Shown here in pieces: positions 41,333 through 51,108 of a stretch of DNA of 64,000 nt. The first letter of the stretch is position 1, and each line of letters begins with the position of its first letter. The notes below the pieces were generated by a model. That model worked only from the letters and a program-made list of their open reading frames with translations. It had not been told where the DNA came from and searched no databases. This DNA comes from Rhodobacter sp. TJ_12 (GTDB taxonomy: Bacteria > Pseudomonadota > Alphaproteobacteria > Rhodobacterales > Rhodobacteraceae), in assembly GCF_020023995.1 (NCBI RefSeq), contig NZ_NRRD01000002.1:248001-312000 (forward strand), read 5' to 3'. A program made the position numbers and the translations under genes.

Positions 41333-43714
41333 TCAGGCGCTTTTGCGGGGGGCCTCTTGATGGGCTTCCCAGCCGCTGAACCGCGCCACCAGATTGCCCA
41401 GATCGGCCACGGCGGTGGCAAGCGAGCTTGTGGCGGCGGTGGTTTCTTCGAACATCGCCGCGTTTTCCTGCGTTGCAGTGTCAAGCTGGCTCAAGGCTTT
41501 CGTCACTTCGGAAATGCCCTGTTCCTGTTCGCTCGCACTGGCGGCAATCTCGCTCACGCGGCCCGAAATATCCGACACCGCGCCCGAGATCGTTTCGAGT
41601 GCCGTGCCGCATTCACGCACCAAGGTCACGCCATCGCGCACCTGATTTCCGCTGTCGGCGATCAGCGTGCCGATTTCGGCGGCGGATTCGGCGGCGCGCT
41701 GCGCCAGTGCCCGCACTTCCGAGGCGACAACGGCAAAGCCGCGCCCCGCTTCGCCCGCGCGGGCGGCCTCGACCCCGGCATTGAGCGCCAAAAGGTTGGT
41801 TTGGAAGGCGATATCATCGATCACATTGATGATCCGGGTGATCGCATCCGAAGAGGCCTCGATCCGCTGCATCGCCTCGACGGCGGCGCGCATTGTTTCT
41901 TGCGAGCGTCCCGCCCGGTCACAGGCGTCATGGGCCAGCGCGCGCACGCTGTTGATCCCCGAATTCGTCTGCCCGACCGCGGTCAGCATTTCTTGCATCG
42001 CCGAAGAGGTTTGATCCAGCGAGGCGGCCGAGGATTCGGTGCGCCGCGACAGGTTCACCGCCGCATTGGCAATTTCGTTGCTGTCGGTGCGAATGCTGTC
42101 GGTCGCGGTCGAAATTTCGGTCACGATTGCGCAAAGGCTTTTGGCGGCGGCGTTAAAATCCATCCGCAGCGCTTTGTAGGCCTCGTCGAAGAACCCTTCG
42201 ATCGTCACATCAAGCCGCCCATCCGCCAAGGCCCGCAGCGAGGCGCTAAGCGCTTCGACCACCTGCCGCAACGCCTCGTCGGCGCGGGCGCGTTCGGCAT
42301 CGATTGCGGCGCGTTGCGCGTCTTCGGCGGCGCGTTGTGCCTCTTCGGCCTCGCGGGCGCGTTCTAGTTCTTCGCGTTCGCGGGCGGCCTCCGCCACGGC
42401 GCGTTCGCGCTGGCGCTCGGCGCTGGCTTCGCGTTCGGCGGCCAGACGGGCATCGGTTTCGCGCGCCGAGACCAGCGCCTCGCGGAACCGCTCCAGCGTG
42501 CGGGCCATGCGGCCAACCTCGTCGCCACGTTCCCGATGCGGCACGTCATGATGCAGATCGCCTTGGCCCACGGCATCCATCGCCTCTGTCAGCCGTGTCA
42601 ACGGTTGACTGACCGAGCGCGACAAACGCATCGCCAATGCTGCGGCAGCCGCCATCACAGCCGCCCCGATCACCATGAAAATCAACGTCATACGGCCCAG
42701 CGGCGCCAACAGATGATCGGCGCTTTCACTGGTCAAAAGCGCCCATCGTGTGCCCAAAAAATCGAACGGACGATAGGCGATGAAACGATCCCCCGCTTCG
42801 TTGGTGATCCGCATCACGCCGGTTTCGCCCGCCAACGCAGCTTGCACGGCGGCATCGTCTTCGCGGGTGGTGAGAATGTCATCCTCGGGTGTCGACAAGA
42901 GGTCGGACCGCAGAAAACCATCCGTGCCCACAAGATAGGCTTGCTTGGTGTCGGTGCCATCACTGACGTTTTGCAAGGCCGCGTTCATCGCCCCGATCGG
43001 CAATTGAATCGCAATCACCCCCAGCGTCGCGCCGCTGTCATCCACCACCGGCGCGGCAATGAAGGCCGCTGGCGCATCATGGCTGGGCGCATAGGGGGCA
43101 AAATCGCGAAATGCCGCCGCATCCTTGCCCGACAGCGTTAGCGCTTCGCGGAACACCACGCCCAGATCGGTATCTTTCCAAGGGCCGGTTTGCAGATTGG
43201 TGGCAAAATCGAGTTCCTTGAACACGGTATAGACGATGGTGCCCGTCGGATCGATTAGGAAGATGTCATAGAAACCGCGCTCGGCAAGCCGGGTGGCTAG
43301 GCCAGGATGCAGATCGGCGTGCAGTTGATCATAGGTGCTGCCATCGCCCGTCGAGACCAACAGGTTCTTTTCGCCCAGCGGATTGGGATTTTCCTCGATA
43401 TAGGCCGCTTGCAGCGACGCGCGGGCATCGGGGCGCTGGTCATAGGCGCTGGACATGGCCACAAGCGCACTCTGGATCGAACGATCCTGCGCCATCGATA
43501 GCAGATCGGCCCGCGTGCCCTTGAGCAAAAGATTGAGCGCCTGTTCCGGCCCCCGGGCCAGCGTGGCGAGCGTGGTTTCAGAGCCACTGATCAGCGTTTG
43601 GCGTGTGCTAAGATAGGCGGGCAGGGCCGTGCAAGTTGCCGCCACAAAGGCCACCACTGTCATCATCAACGGCAATCGGTGAGACAGATCCAGCGCTGTC
43701 AACTTGGCAAACAT
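41333..43714 (-). CDS. Methyl-accepting chemotaxis protein
   Basis: The ATG at 43714 follows GAGGAA and gives 793 residues. The order is: N-terminal membrane helix (residues ~15-40); periplasmic sensor of about 290 residues, dCache-like ([19 protein letters not shown]); second helix ~345-370; HAMP ([23 protein letters not shown]); a ~75-residue Ala/Arg/Glu coiled coil; a second HAMP-like segment ([22 protein letters not shown]); and the signalling hairpin with [27 protein letters not shown]. No CheR-binding C-terminal pentapeptide is evident. The ligand is unknown. Confidence 0.9.
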   Translation of the reverse strand: MFAKLTALDLSHRLPLMMTVVAFVAATCTALPAYLSTRQTLISGSETTLATLARGPEQALNLLLKGTRADLLSMAQDRSIQSALVAMSSAYDQRPDARASLQAAYIEENPNPLGEKNLLVSTGDGSTYDQLHADLHPGLATRLAERGFYDIFLIDPTGTIVYTVFKELDFATNLQTGPWKDTDLGVVFREALTLSGKDAAAFRDFAPYAPSHDAPAAFIAAPVVDDSGATLGVIAIQLPIGAMNAALQNVSDGTDTKQAYLVGTDGFLRSDLLSTPEDDILTTREDDAAVQAALAGETGVMRITNEAGDRFIAYRPFDFLGTRWALLTSESADHLLAPLGRMTLIFMVIGAAVMAAAAALAMRLSRSVSQPLTRLTEAMDAVGQGDLHHDVPHRERGDEVGRMARTLERFREALVSARETDARLAAEREASAERQRERAVAEAAREREELERAREAEEAQRAAEDAQRAAIDAERARADEALRQVVEALSASLRALADGRLDVTIEGFFDEAYKALRMDFNAAAKSLCAIVTEISTATDSIRTDSNEIANAAVNLSRRTESSAASLDQTSSAMQEMLTAVGQTNSGINSVRALAHDACDRAGRSQETMRAAVEAMQRIEASSDAITRIINVIDDIAFQTNLLALNAGVEAARAGEAGRGFAVVASEVRALAQRAAESAAEIGTLIADSGNQVRDGVTLVRECGTALETISGAVSDISGRVSEIAASASEQEQGISEVTKALSQLDTATQENAAMFEETTAATSSLATAVADLGNLVARFSGWEAHQEAPRKSA

Positions 43715-44083
43715 CGGCGGTTCCTCGTTACAAATCACTCGAACACCGGCCAAGAACTAGGGGCAAATGCTTAATATGCGGCAAAGGTGATTCAACAAAA
43801 TAGCGCGGGACCATCAGGCAAGCGCATGGTTTCGGCCTGATGCGCAAAAGATCAGCCGGAGCAGCACCAAAACGCGGCAACTTCTGATCGGAGCCTTTGC
43901 TCCTTGGTGCCGTTCCGTCGGGCTAAGGGCCCGATAAACAGCATCGGGGCGTCTTCTTGGGGCAAACGGCCCCCAAGATCGTTAGCGTGCGCAAGGCTGC
44001 GCCCCCTCGAATATGGCTTGAACCGAAAGCTGCGCTAGGTCGTATATCGGATTGTGATCGAAGCCGGACGACGGAGCGCAATT
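43715..44083. other. Intergenic region between the MCP and zntA, with two inverted repeats
   Basis: No gene is supportable. CATCAGGC (43812-43819) pairs with GCCTGATG (43835-43842) across 15 nt. TCTTGGGG (43955-43962) pairs with CCCCAAGA (43971-43978) across 8 nt. The second lies ~105 bp before the zntA start and could be a regulatory stem or operator. The region is divergent, so it must hold promoters for both flanking genes. Confidence 0.4.
44018..44048 (+). promoter_or_regulatory. Candidate long-spacer promoter of zntA
   Basis: TTGAAC (44018-44023) and TATATC (44043-44048) are separated by 19 bp, the elongated spacing typical of MerR/ZntR-controlled metal-efflux promoters. No clear dyad is visible within the spacer, so this is tentative. 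Confidence 0.25.
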
Positions 44084-46327
44084 ATGACAAATGGGCGCGC
44101 AATGCAGCGCGAGTGGCGCGTGACAGGAATGGATTGCGGCGCATGTGCCGCAAAGGTGCGCGGCGCCGTCGAACGGCTGCCCGGCGTCACGGAGGTTGAC
44201 GTGGCACTTATGGGCGAACGGTTACGGCTGTCGCTTGATGAGGCACAGACATCGGCTGAGCATATCGAAAAGGCCGTGCGCGACGTTGGTTTTGGTATCG
44301 CGCCCAAAGGCGCGCCGCCGGAACGGCCCAAGGGGGGCTTCATCTTGCCCGAGGACGCCTTTGCCGAGGGTGCGACACCTCCAGAGGCTGACGCGGAAGG
44401 GGCAGGGGCCCCGGCGCCCGCCATGGCAGCGCCGACGCCATGGTGGCACAGCGCAAAGGGCCGCCTTGTTCTGCGCACCGGTGGTTTGCTTGCCATGGCT
44501 TGGGCATCGCGCCTGATCGTCCCGGCAGAGATCGCGCATTGGGTGTTCATCGTGGCCACCCTTGTCGGGATTATGCCCATTGCGCGGCGCGCTATTGCAA
44601 TGGCGCGGGCGCGCATGCCCTTTACGATCGAGATGTTGATGACCATTGCCGCCAGCGGTGCGCTGGTGATCGGGGAGCCGGAGGAAGCGGCGCTTGTCGT
44701 CTTTCTCTTCGCCGTGGGCGAGCTGTTAGAGGGTGTTTCTGCGGGCAAGGCGCGCGACAGTATCCGGGCCCTCTCGACGCTTGTGCCAAAGACGGCGCGG
44801 CTTGAACAGGGCGGAAAAATACGGGCGATCTCGGCCGAAAAACTTGAGATCGGCCAAGTCGTTCAGGTGCGCCCCGGGGATCGCGTGCCCTGCGATGGCG
44901 AGGTGATCGAGGGCATTTCGGGCGTTGATGAAAGCCCGGTGACCGGAGAAAGCGTCCCGAGCCTCAAGGAACCGGGCGCGGTGGTCTTTGCCGGATCGAT
45001 CAACGCCGAGGCGCTTTTGCGTGTGCGTGTCACAAAGGCCTCAGAAGACAACACCATCGCCCGCATCGTGCGCCTCGTCCAAGAGGCCGAAAGCGCGCGC
45101 GCCCCGACCGAGCGGTTTATCGACCGGTTCAGCCGGATTTACATGCCTGCCGTGGTTGGCTTTGCGGGTCTTGTCGCCATCGTGCCGCCGCTGGCCTTCG
45201 GCCTGGCCTGGAGCGAATGGACCTATCGCGCGCTTGCGCTTTTGCTGATCGGGTGCCCCTGCGCCTTGGTCATCTCGGTGCCCGCCTCGATCGCCTCGGC
45301 TCTTTCGACCGGGGCACGCAATGGCCTTTTGATGAAGGGGGGCGCGGTGATCGAAGCCGCAGCCCGCACCACCCATGTCGCCTTTGACAAGACTGGCACG
45401 CTGACGCTGGGCAAGCCGCGCGTGACAGATGTGTCTGCGCTGACCGGCAGCGAAGATGTGCTGATCGCGCGTGCGGCTGGGGTCGAGCGCGGTGCGAGCC
45501 ATCCGCTGGCTCAGGCGATCTGTGCCGAAGCCGCGCGGCGCGGCGTTGATGCGGCGCCTGTTTCTGGCGGCCGCGCAATCCCCGGCAAAGGCGCGGAAGC
45601 TTTTATCGACGGAATGACCCTTTGCGTGGGCTCCGCGCGGCTGGCGCAGGAGCGCGGTGTGCTCACGGAGGACCTTCGGGCCCGGGTGGCGGCGCTCGAA
45701 GCGGAAGGGAAGACGGTGGTCATCGTCTTGCTTGACGACGCGCCCCAAGGTCTTATCGCGCTGCGCGACGATCCCCGCGCCGATGCGGCGGATGCGGTCG
45801 CGCAACTCCATGCGCTTTGGATCTCTCCTGTCATGCTGACGGGTGACAACGCCCGCACGGCGCAGGCCATCGCTGCGGGGCTTGGGATCGCGCAGCGCTC
45901 GGGCCTTTTGCCCCAAGACAAGGTGGCGGCAATCCAAGCCTTATCGCAGGACGCCCGGGTGATGATGGTCGGTGACGGGATCAACGACGCGCCCGCGCTT
46001 GCCGCCGCAGATATTGGCGTCGCGATGGGATCGGGCAGTGATGTCGCGCTAGAGACGGCCGATGCGGCGATCTTGCGCAACCGCGTCAGTGATGTGGCGG
46101 GCACGATCCGCCTTGCCCGCGCCACGATGTCCAACATCCGCCAAAACATCGCGATCGCGCTGGGGCTCAAGGCGGTCTTCCTTGTGACCACGGTCTTCGG
46201 GATCACGGGCCTTTGGATTGCGGTCCTCGCCGATACTGGTGCGACCGTGCTGGTGACGATGAATGCGCTTCGGTTGCTTTTCTTCCGCCCGACCGATGCG
46301 CCGGCCCCCAAGGTGCGTGCCGCATAA
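44084..46327 (+). CDS. zntA: Zn/Cd/Pb-exporting P1B-type ATPase
   Basis: The ATG at 44084 with GGAG 7 nt upstream gives 747 residues. A single N-terminal HMA domain has GMDCGACAAKV. The actuator loop ends in DESPVTGESVP. The membrane metal site is IGCPCALVIS. The phosphorylation site is FDKTGTLT, with SHPLA for the nucleotide domain and MVGDGINDAPAL for the hinge. The last helices read DTGATVLVTMNALRLLF; this aspartate is diagnostic of zinc/cadmium/lead pumps as opposed to copper pumps. It exports divalent soft metals across the inner membrane. Confidence 0.88.
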   Translation: MTNGRAMQREWRVTGMDCGACAAKVRGAVERLPGVTEVDVALMGERLRLSLDEAQTSAEHIEKAVRDVGFGIAPKGAPPERPKGGFILPEDAFAEGATPPEADAEGAGAPAPAMAAPTPWWHSAKGRLVLRTGGLLAMAWASRLIVPAEIAHWVFIVATLVGIMPIARRAIAMARARMPFTIEMLMTIAASGALVIGEPEEAALVVFLFAVGELLEGVSAGKARDSIRALSTLVPKTARLEQGGKIRAISAEKLEIGQVVQVRPGDRVPCDGEVIEGISGVDESPVTGESVPSLKEPGAVVFAGSINAEALLRVRVTKASEDNTIARIVRLVQEAESARAPTERFIDRFSRIYMPAVVGFAGLVAIVPPLAFGLAWSEWTYRALALLLIGCPCALVISVPASIASALSTGARNGLLMKGGAVIEAAARTTHVAFDKTGTLTLGKPRVTDVSALTGSEDVLIARAAGVERGASHPLAQAICAEAARRGVDAAPVSGGRAIPGKGAEAFIDGMTLCVGSARLAQERGVLTEDLRARVAALEAEGKTVVIVLLDDAPQGLIALRDDPRADAADAVAQLHALWISPVMLTGDNARTAQAIAAGLGIAQRSGLLPQDKVAAIQALSQDARVMMVGDGINDAPALAAADIGVAMGSGSDVALETADAAILRNRVSDVAGTIRLARATMSNIRQNIAIALGLKAVFLVTTVFGITGLWIAVLADTGATVLVTMNALRLLFFRPTDAPAPKVRAA

Positions 46328-46758
46328 AAGGCTGGGGATGCTTGCGCCAATCACGCATCCGCGACGCTTTGGCCCCCAGCCCCGGAACAACGCTCGTCTC
46401 GCTTTCGCGGGGCCGAAGCGGCTGTTCTAGGTCCCGCCGGTTTTTGCCCGAAATGCGCGCCCCTGCGATGCGGCGGATCTTGGCAGATCAAGCCCATTCG
46501 GGGCGCGTTGGCAGGTCTTCATGCCGATCTTGGCAAGGACGAGGGGGCCGGTTCCTGCGGGTCGCTCTCGCGGCTCTCGACCGCTTCTTTGTCGCAATAC
46601 CGTGAGACTCGCGCCTAAATTCTGTGCTTTCGCGCTCTAATCGCGCGGAAATGCGCGTCATGCAAAGTTTTTGATAGCGCAATCATCCCGTTTGTCGCGG
46701 TCCTGTTTGCACAATTGTTGTCAGTGGCAATTGTGGTCGATGACAAGTGGAGGGGACC
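46328..46758. other. 431-bp intergenic region upstream of the MarR-SDR-oxidoreductase operon
   Basis: No supportable gene. GGCTGGGG (46330-46337) and the CCCCAGCC-containing stretch near 46374-46382 could form a long-loop hairpin after zntA, with GGATGC/GCATCC (46336-46341/46355-46360) as a competing stem. The proximal part becomes AT-rich and contains the MarR-type palindrome listed separately. Confidence 0.4.
46710..46735. promoter_or_regulatory. CACAATTG-N10-CAATTGTG palindrome, probable MarR operator
   Basis: Perfect 8-bp arms at 46710-46717 and 46728-46735 lie 24 bp before the MarR start codon. Such ~26-bp CAATTG-containing dyads are typical MarR binding sites, so autoregulation of the downstream operon is likely. 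Confidence 0.6.
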
Positions 46759-47283
46759 ATGCAACCGAGCGACAGCAGCGCGACCGAGAAAATGGACTGT
46801 TTTGACGAAATCTGCCTAGATGTTCTGAACGAGCGGCTTTCGTATTATCTGCGCGTGCTCAACCTCGGGGTGGCTTCCGATCTGGATGCGCTGATCGCCC
46901 ATCTGCCGGTTGCGCGCGGCACTGGCAAAATCTCGACGCTTTTCGCGGTGATGCACCAGCCGGGCATTTCGGCAAGCGAGATCGCCCCCTTTGCGGGCAA
47001 AGATGCGCCGGCCATGACCCGGCTTGTGGATCGTTTGATTGACGATGGTCTTTTGGAACGGCGCGCCGATCCGGACACGCGCCGCCGTCAATGTCTGTTC
47101 ATTACCGAACAGGGGCGCGCGGTGATGGATCAGGTGCGCGCGGTGCTCGACACGGAACGCGCGCAGATGTTTGGCGTGTTGAGCGACGAAGAACATGCCG
47201 AAGCGCTGCGCCTGATGCGCAAGATGGCAGCGGGCTATGTGCAACGCGCCTTGCCTGCCACGCGCAGGGGGGGCAACAAATGA
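46759..47283 (+). CDS. MarR-family transcriptional regulator
   Basis: From the ATG at 46759, preceded by GGAGGGG, the protein has 174 residues. The winged helix includes ASEIAPFAGKDAPAMTRLVDRLIDDGLLERRADPDTRRRQ, with the D-x-R-R-R wing signature. It is the first gene of an operon with an SDR enzyme and an FAD oxidoreductase and has a palindrome in its promoter. The ligand is unknown; regulation of the adjoining amino-acid/peptide uptake genes is likely. Confidence 0.82.
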   Translation: MQPSDSSATEKMDCFDEICLDVLNERLSYYLRVLNLGVASDLDALIAHLPVARGTGKISTLFAVMHQPGISASEIAPFAGKDAPAMTRLVDRLIDDGLLERRADPDTRRRQCLFITEQGRAVMDQVRAVLDTERAQMFGVLSDEEHAEALRLMRKMAAGYVQRALPATRRGGNK

Positions 47284-47978
47284 GCGGCGTGATGCTGATC
47301 ACCGGGGCGAGCCGGGGCATCGGGCTTGCGGTGGCGCGTGAAGCGCAGGCACGGGGTTGGTTTGTCTCGCTGGGGCTGCGCCAGCCCGAGCATTTGCCCA
47401 AAGGTCTTGATGCCAGCGCCGCCGAAACCGTGGCCTATGAGGCAAGCGCGGGCGGCGAGCGCGATTGGGTCGCAGGCGTTTTGGCGCGGCATGGGCGGGT
47501 GGATGCTCTGGTGTGCTGTGCGGGCGTGCTGGAACAGCAAAGCATCGTCACCGAAGACGAGGCCGCCGTACAGCGGCTTTTTGAGATCAACGCCCATGCA
47601 CCGCGGCGCTTGGCGGCGGCGGCTTGGGCCCCACTACAAGCGGCAGGCAACGGGCGGATCGTGATCTTGGCCTCGCTTTCAGGCAAGCGCGTCAAAGGAA
47701 AACGCTCCGGCCTTTATGCTTTTTCCAAATTTGCGGCGGTGGGGCTTGCCCATGCGCTGCGTCACGAGGGTTGGGCCGATGGCATTCGTGCCACCGCGAT
47801 CTGTCCGGGCCTTGTGAACACCGAGATGGGGACGCGCGCCGCGCATGGCGATATCGACGCCGCCACCATGACCCAGCCCGCCGATCTGGCCCGGCTGGTG
47901 CTTGAAACGGTCGGTCAGCCCGCAACGCTGTCGCAGGCCGAAATCTCCCTTAATTGCCAACTGGATGGACTTTACTGA
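47280..47978 (+). CDS. SDR-family oxidoreductase
   Basis: The ATG at 47280 overlaps the MarR stop (ATGA), giving 232 residues. The NAD(P) motif TGASRGIG opens the protein. The NAG-equivalent is CCAGVLEQ, and the active-site Ser-Tyr-Lys lies in ASLSGKRVKGKRSGLYAFSKFA. It is a classical short-chain dehydrogenase/reductase of unknown substrate. Its stop shares one base with the FAD oxidoreductase start (TGATG), so MarR, SDR and oxidoreductase are made together. Confidence 0.8.
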   Translation: MSGVMLITGASRGIGLAVAREAQARGWFVSLGLRQPEHLPKGLDASAAETVAYEASAGGERDWVAGVLARHGRVDALVCCAGVLEQQSIVTEDEAAVQRLFEINAHAPRRLAAAAWAPLQAAGNGRIVILASLSGKRVKGKRSGLYAFSKFAAVGLAHALRHEGWADGIRATAICPGLVNTEMGTRAAHGDIDAATMTQPADLARLVLETVGQPATLSQAEISLNCQLDGLY

Positions 47979-49309
47979 TGCCTGGCCCACGCGTAACCCC
48001 CGTTTACGGGGATGAAAACCTGCCCGAAAAGGTCGATGTCGTCGTCATCGGCGGCGGGATCATCGGCGCCTCAACCGCGCTTGAACTGGCCGAGCGCGGC
48101 CTGAAGGTCGCGCTGTGTGAAAAGGGCGGGATCGGGCAAGAACAAAGCTCGCGCAACTGGGGCTGGGTGCGGATTTCGCGCCGCGACCCGAAAGAAATCC
48201 CGCTGATGGCAGAAACGCTGAAGCTGTGGCCCGAATTGGCCAAACGCACCGGGCGCGATGTCGGCTACAAGCAAGCGGGCATCATGTTCGCGGCCAAGAC
48301 CGACAAAGACATGGCCAAGTTCGAGCGCTGGACGCGCCACCTTGCGCCGGTTGGGTTGAGCGCCGAAGTGATGAAGCGCGATGCTTTTGATACGGTCATG
48401 GGCGGTTGCGAAGAAAAGGTCAAAGGCGGCCTTTTCACCGCCGTTGATGGCCGGGCCGAGCCGCAACTGGCCGCCCCCGCGATTGCCGAGGCCGCGCGCG
48501 CGGCGGGCGCTTCGGTGCTGACCGAATGCGCGGTGCGCGGGGTGGAAACCTCGGGTGGGGCGGTGAGCGGTGTCATCACCGAACGCGGGCCGATTGCCTG
48601 CGATGCGGTGGTGCTGGCGGGCGGGGCTTGGTCACGGCTCTTCTCGGGCAATTTCGGGCTCGAACTGCCGCAGCTTAAGGTGCAAAACACCGTGCTGCGC
48701 ACCAGCCCGATTGAGGGCGGCCCGGAGCCCGCCTATTGGAATGACACTTTCGCGTTCCGCAAACGCGCCGATGGCGGCTATTCAATTGCCGATGGCTCGA
48801 CCAATATCGCGCATTTGACGCCCGACAGCTTCCGTCTGTTCAAAACCTTCCTGCCCGCCTTCTTGCACACGATTGGCGATGTCAGCCTGCGGCTTTCCGA
48901 GCGCTTCGTGATCGAGGCCGTGACCCCGCGGCGTTGGGATCTCGATGAGCCGAGCCCGTTTGAATACACCCGCGTTTTGGACCCGAAACCGGATCGCAAG
49001 CTGCTGACGCGGATCTTGCAAGATGCCGCAAGCCGCTTCCCGATCTTTAAAGGTGCGAAAATCTTGCAAGGCTGGGCGGGGCTGATGGATGTCACCCCCG
49101 ATGCCGTGCCGGTGATTTCGGGCGTGGATGGCAAACCGGGCTTTTACATCGCCACGGGCTTTTCCGGTCACGGCTTTGGCATTGGCCCCGGTGCGGGCCG
49201 CTTGATGGCGCAACTCGTCACCGGCGAAACGCCGATGGTCGATCCGCATCACTTCCGCTTCTCGCGCTTTAGCGATGGGTCCCGCTTGGTTCCCGACGAC
49301 GGGTTCTAA
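47978..49309 (+). CDS. FAD-dependent amino-acid oxidoreductase (DAO family)
   Basis: The protein has 443 residues. The N-terminal dinucleotide motif VVVIGGGIIGASTALELAERG and the C-terminal GFYIATGFSGHGFGIGPGAGRLMAQLVTG are the two FAD-contacting signatures of the D-amino-acid oxidase/DadA/glycine oxidase family. No signal peptide is present. It probably oxidatively deaminates a D-amino acid, N-methyl amino acid or similar amine imported by the ABC system encoded immediately downstream. Confidence 0.82.
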   Translation: MPGPRVTPVYGDENLPEKVDVVVIGGGIIGASTALELAERGLKVALCEKGGIGQEQSSRNWGWVRISRRDPKEIPLMAETLKLWPELAKRTGRDVGYKQAGIMFAAKTDKDMAKFERWTRHLAPVGLSAEVMKRDAFDTVMGGCEEKVKGGLFTAVDGRAEPQLAAPAIAEAARAAGASVLTECAVRGVETSGGAVSGVITERGPIACDAVVLAGGAWSRLFSGNFGLELPQLKVQNTVLRTSPIEGGPEPAYWNDTFAFRKRADGGYSIADGSTNIAHLTPDSFRLFKTFLPAFLHTIGDVSLRLSERFVIEAVTPRRWDLDEPSPFEYTRVLDPKPDRKLLTRILQDAASRFPIFKGAKILQGWAGLMDVTPDAVPVISGVDGKPGFYIATGFSGHGFGIGPGAGRLMAQLVTGETPMVDPHHFRFSRFSDGSRLVPDDGF

Positions 49310-49389
49310 GCGCGCCGCGCCAGATCCCTTGCCGAGGGCGCCGCAGAAGCGCCCCGGTCCCCTCCACCTAACGTCTGACAGGAGATCTT

Positions 49390-51030
49390 ATGACGTCGAA
49401 ATCTACCCTTTCCCATCCCAGCCGTCGCGGCTTTTTGGGCATGACGCTTGCGGGCGCTGCCGGTCTGAGCTTTGGGGCGATGCCGCGCCTTGCCCAAGCG
49501 CAGGCGACTGGTCAGGTGATTGTTGGCATCAGCCAAGAGCCCACCGTTTTCAACCCCCACCTTCTGCATATTGAGGTGGATGAAGGCGTGCATTGGGCGG
49601 TTTTTGATCCGCTGTTCGCGGTCGAACCCGATGGCACCTTCTCGCCGCGCCTCGTGACCGAAGTGCCGACGGTAGAAAACGGCGGGATCTCGGAAGATGG
49701 CACCGAATGGCACATCAAGCTCAAAGAGGGCGTCACCTGGCATGACGGCACGCCGTTTACCGCCGAAGATGTGAAATTCACGCTTGAGTTGCAACAAGAC
49801 CCGGATTTCCGCGCCGCGCGCCGCGCGGGCCATGAGCTGATCGAAGAAATCGAAGTGCTCTCGCCCACGGAATTGCGCTGGAAAATGTCGCAATCCTATG
49901 CACCTTACATGGCGATCTTGTCGTGGACCTTCATCATCCCGAAACATGCCTTTGACGGCGTCGATGCCAACGAAGCGCCCTTCAACCAAAGCCCCATCGG
50001 CACCGGCCCCTATAAATGGGACAGCCGCTCGCCGGGCAACAATATCCAGCTTGTCGCCAATGCCGATTATCACGGCTCCAAAGCCTCGATCGAGCGTGTG
50101 GTGATTAAATATGTGCCGGATCTGACGGTGCTTTACACCCAGTTCAAAACCGGCGACGTGGATGTGATCGCGATCCAAGGCATCTCGCCCGATCACGCGG
50201 CAGAAGCCAGCAACCTGCCGGGAAAAACAGCGGTGCAAGTGCCGGTTGGCACGATCGAAACGCTGTCGCTCAACCTTGGCAACCCGGTGCTGGCCGACAA
50301 AGCCGTGCGTCAGGCGCTGTATCTGGGCGTCGATAAAACCACGATCATCGACGCGCTTTACTACGGTCTGCCGACGCCCACCGAAAGCTATATGCCGCAG
50401 CAAAGCTTCTATTACACGCCGGACCTGCCCGCGCATGTCTATGACCCCGAAGAGGGCAAGCGCGTGCTGGAAGCGGCGGGCTGGACCGTTGGGGCCGATG
50501 GCATCCGCGAAAAAGACGGGCTGCGTCTGTCGTTTGTTTGCTCGACCACGGCGGGCAACCATGTGCGCGAGCAATTGCAGCAGTTCTTGCAGCAAACTTG
50601 GCTCGACATGGGCATCGAAATGAAAATCGCCAACTTGCCGCCTGCGGTGATGTGGGGCGAGCATTGGATGCAATCGCAATTCGATATGGCGGTTGCGGGG
50701 TTGATCTTCCTCACCGGGCCCGATCCGGACACCTCTACCTTCATGCGCTCCGATGCGATTGCGGCGCAAGGCGGCGGCGGGCAGAACACCTTCCAATACA
50801 TCAACCCGCGCGTCGATGAACTGCTTGATAGCGGGGCCTCGATGGTGTCGCCCGAGGCGCGCAAACCGGTCTATGCCGAGCTGCAACACCTTGTGCGCGA
50901 TGAATTGCCGTTCTTGCCGCTGTTCCAGCGCAACGAAGGCCGCGGCCATGATGAAAAGCTGCAAGGCTACGAGCCCAACATCAACGTCCGCATCACCTTC
51001 TGGAATATGCAGGACTGGTCCTGGGCCTAA
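49390..51030 (+). CDS. Dipeptide/oligopeptide-type ABC transporter substrate-binding protein
   Basis: The protein has 546 residues. The leader carries a twin-arginine motif (SRRGFLGMTL) ending near AQAQA. Family-5 solute-binding signatures are present: WHIKLKEGVTWHDGTPFTAEDVKF and PIGTGPYKWDS. It captures a peptide or peptide-like ligand in the periplasm. It is followed by two permease and two ATPase genes on the same strand, a complete importer. Confidence 0.87.
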   Translation: MTSKSTLSHPSRRGFLGMTLAGAAGLSFGAMPRLAQAQATGQVIVGISQEPTVFNPHLLHIEVDEGVHWAVFDPLFAVEPDGTFSPRLVTEVPTVENGGISEDGTEWHIKLKEGVTWHDGTPFTAEDVKFTLELQQDPDFRAARRAGHELIEEIEVLSPTELRWKMSQSYAPYMAILSWTFIIPKHAFDGVDANEAPFNQSPIGTGPYKWDSRSPGNNIQLVANADYHGSKASIERVVIKYVPDLTVLYTQFKTGDVDVIAIQGISPDHAAEASNLPGKTAVQVPVGTIETLSLNLGNPVLADKAVRQALYLGVDKTTIIDALYYGLPTPTESYMPQQSFYYTPDLPAHVYDPEEGKRVLEAAGWTVGADGIREKDGLRLSFVCSTTAGNHVREQLQQFLQQTWLDMGIEMKIANLPPAVMWGEHWMQSQFDMAVAGLIFLTGPDPDTSTFMRSDAIAAQGGGGQNTFQYINPRVDELLDSGASMVSPEARKPVYAELQHLVRDELPFLPLFQRNEGRGHDEKLQGYEPNINVRITFWNMQDWSWA

Positions 51031-51050
51031 CCGCCGCTCAGGCCACACTG

Positions 51051-51078
51051 CGCCCTCCGGCCCCGGTGCCGGGGGGCG
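51051..51078 (+). terminator. Intercistronic hairpin after the binding-protein gene
   Basis: CGCCCTCCGGC (51051-51061) pairs with GCCGGGGGGCG (51068-51078) with one wobble pair and a 6-nt loop. Such stems downstream of binding-protein genes usually raise the binding protein level relative to the permeases. Confidence 0.5.
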
Positions 51079-51108
51079 TGTCTTTCCCACCCAGCCAGGA
51101 GACACCAG

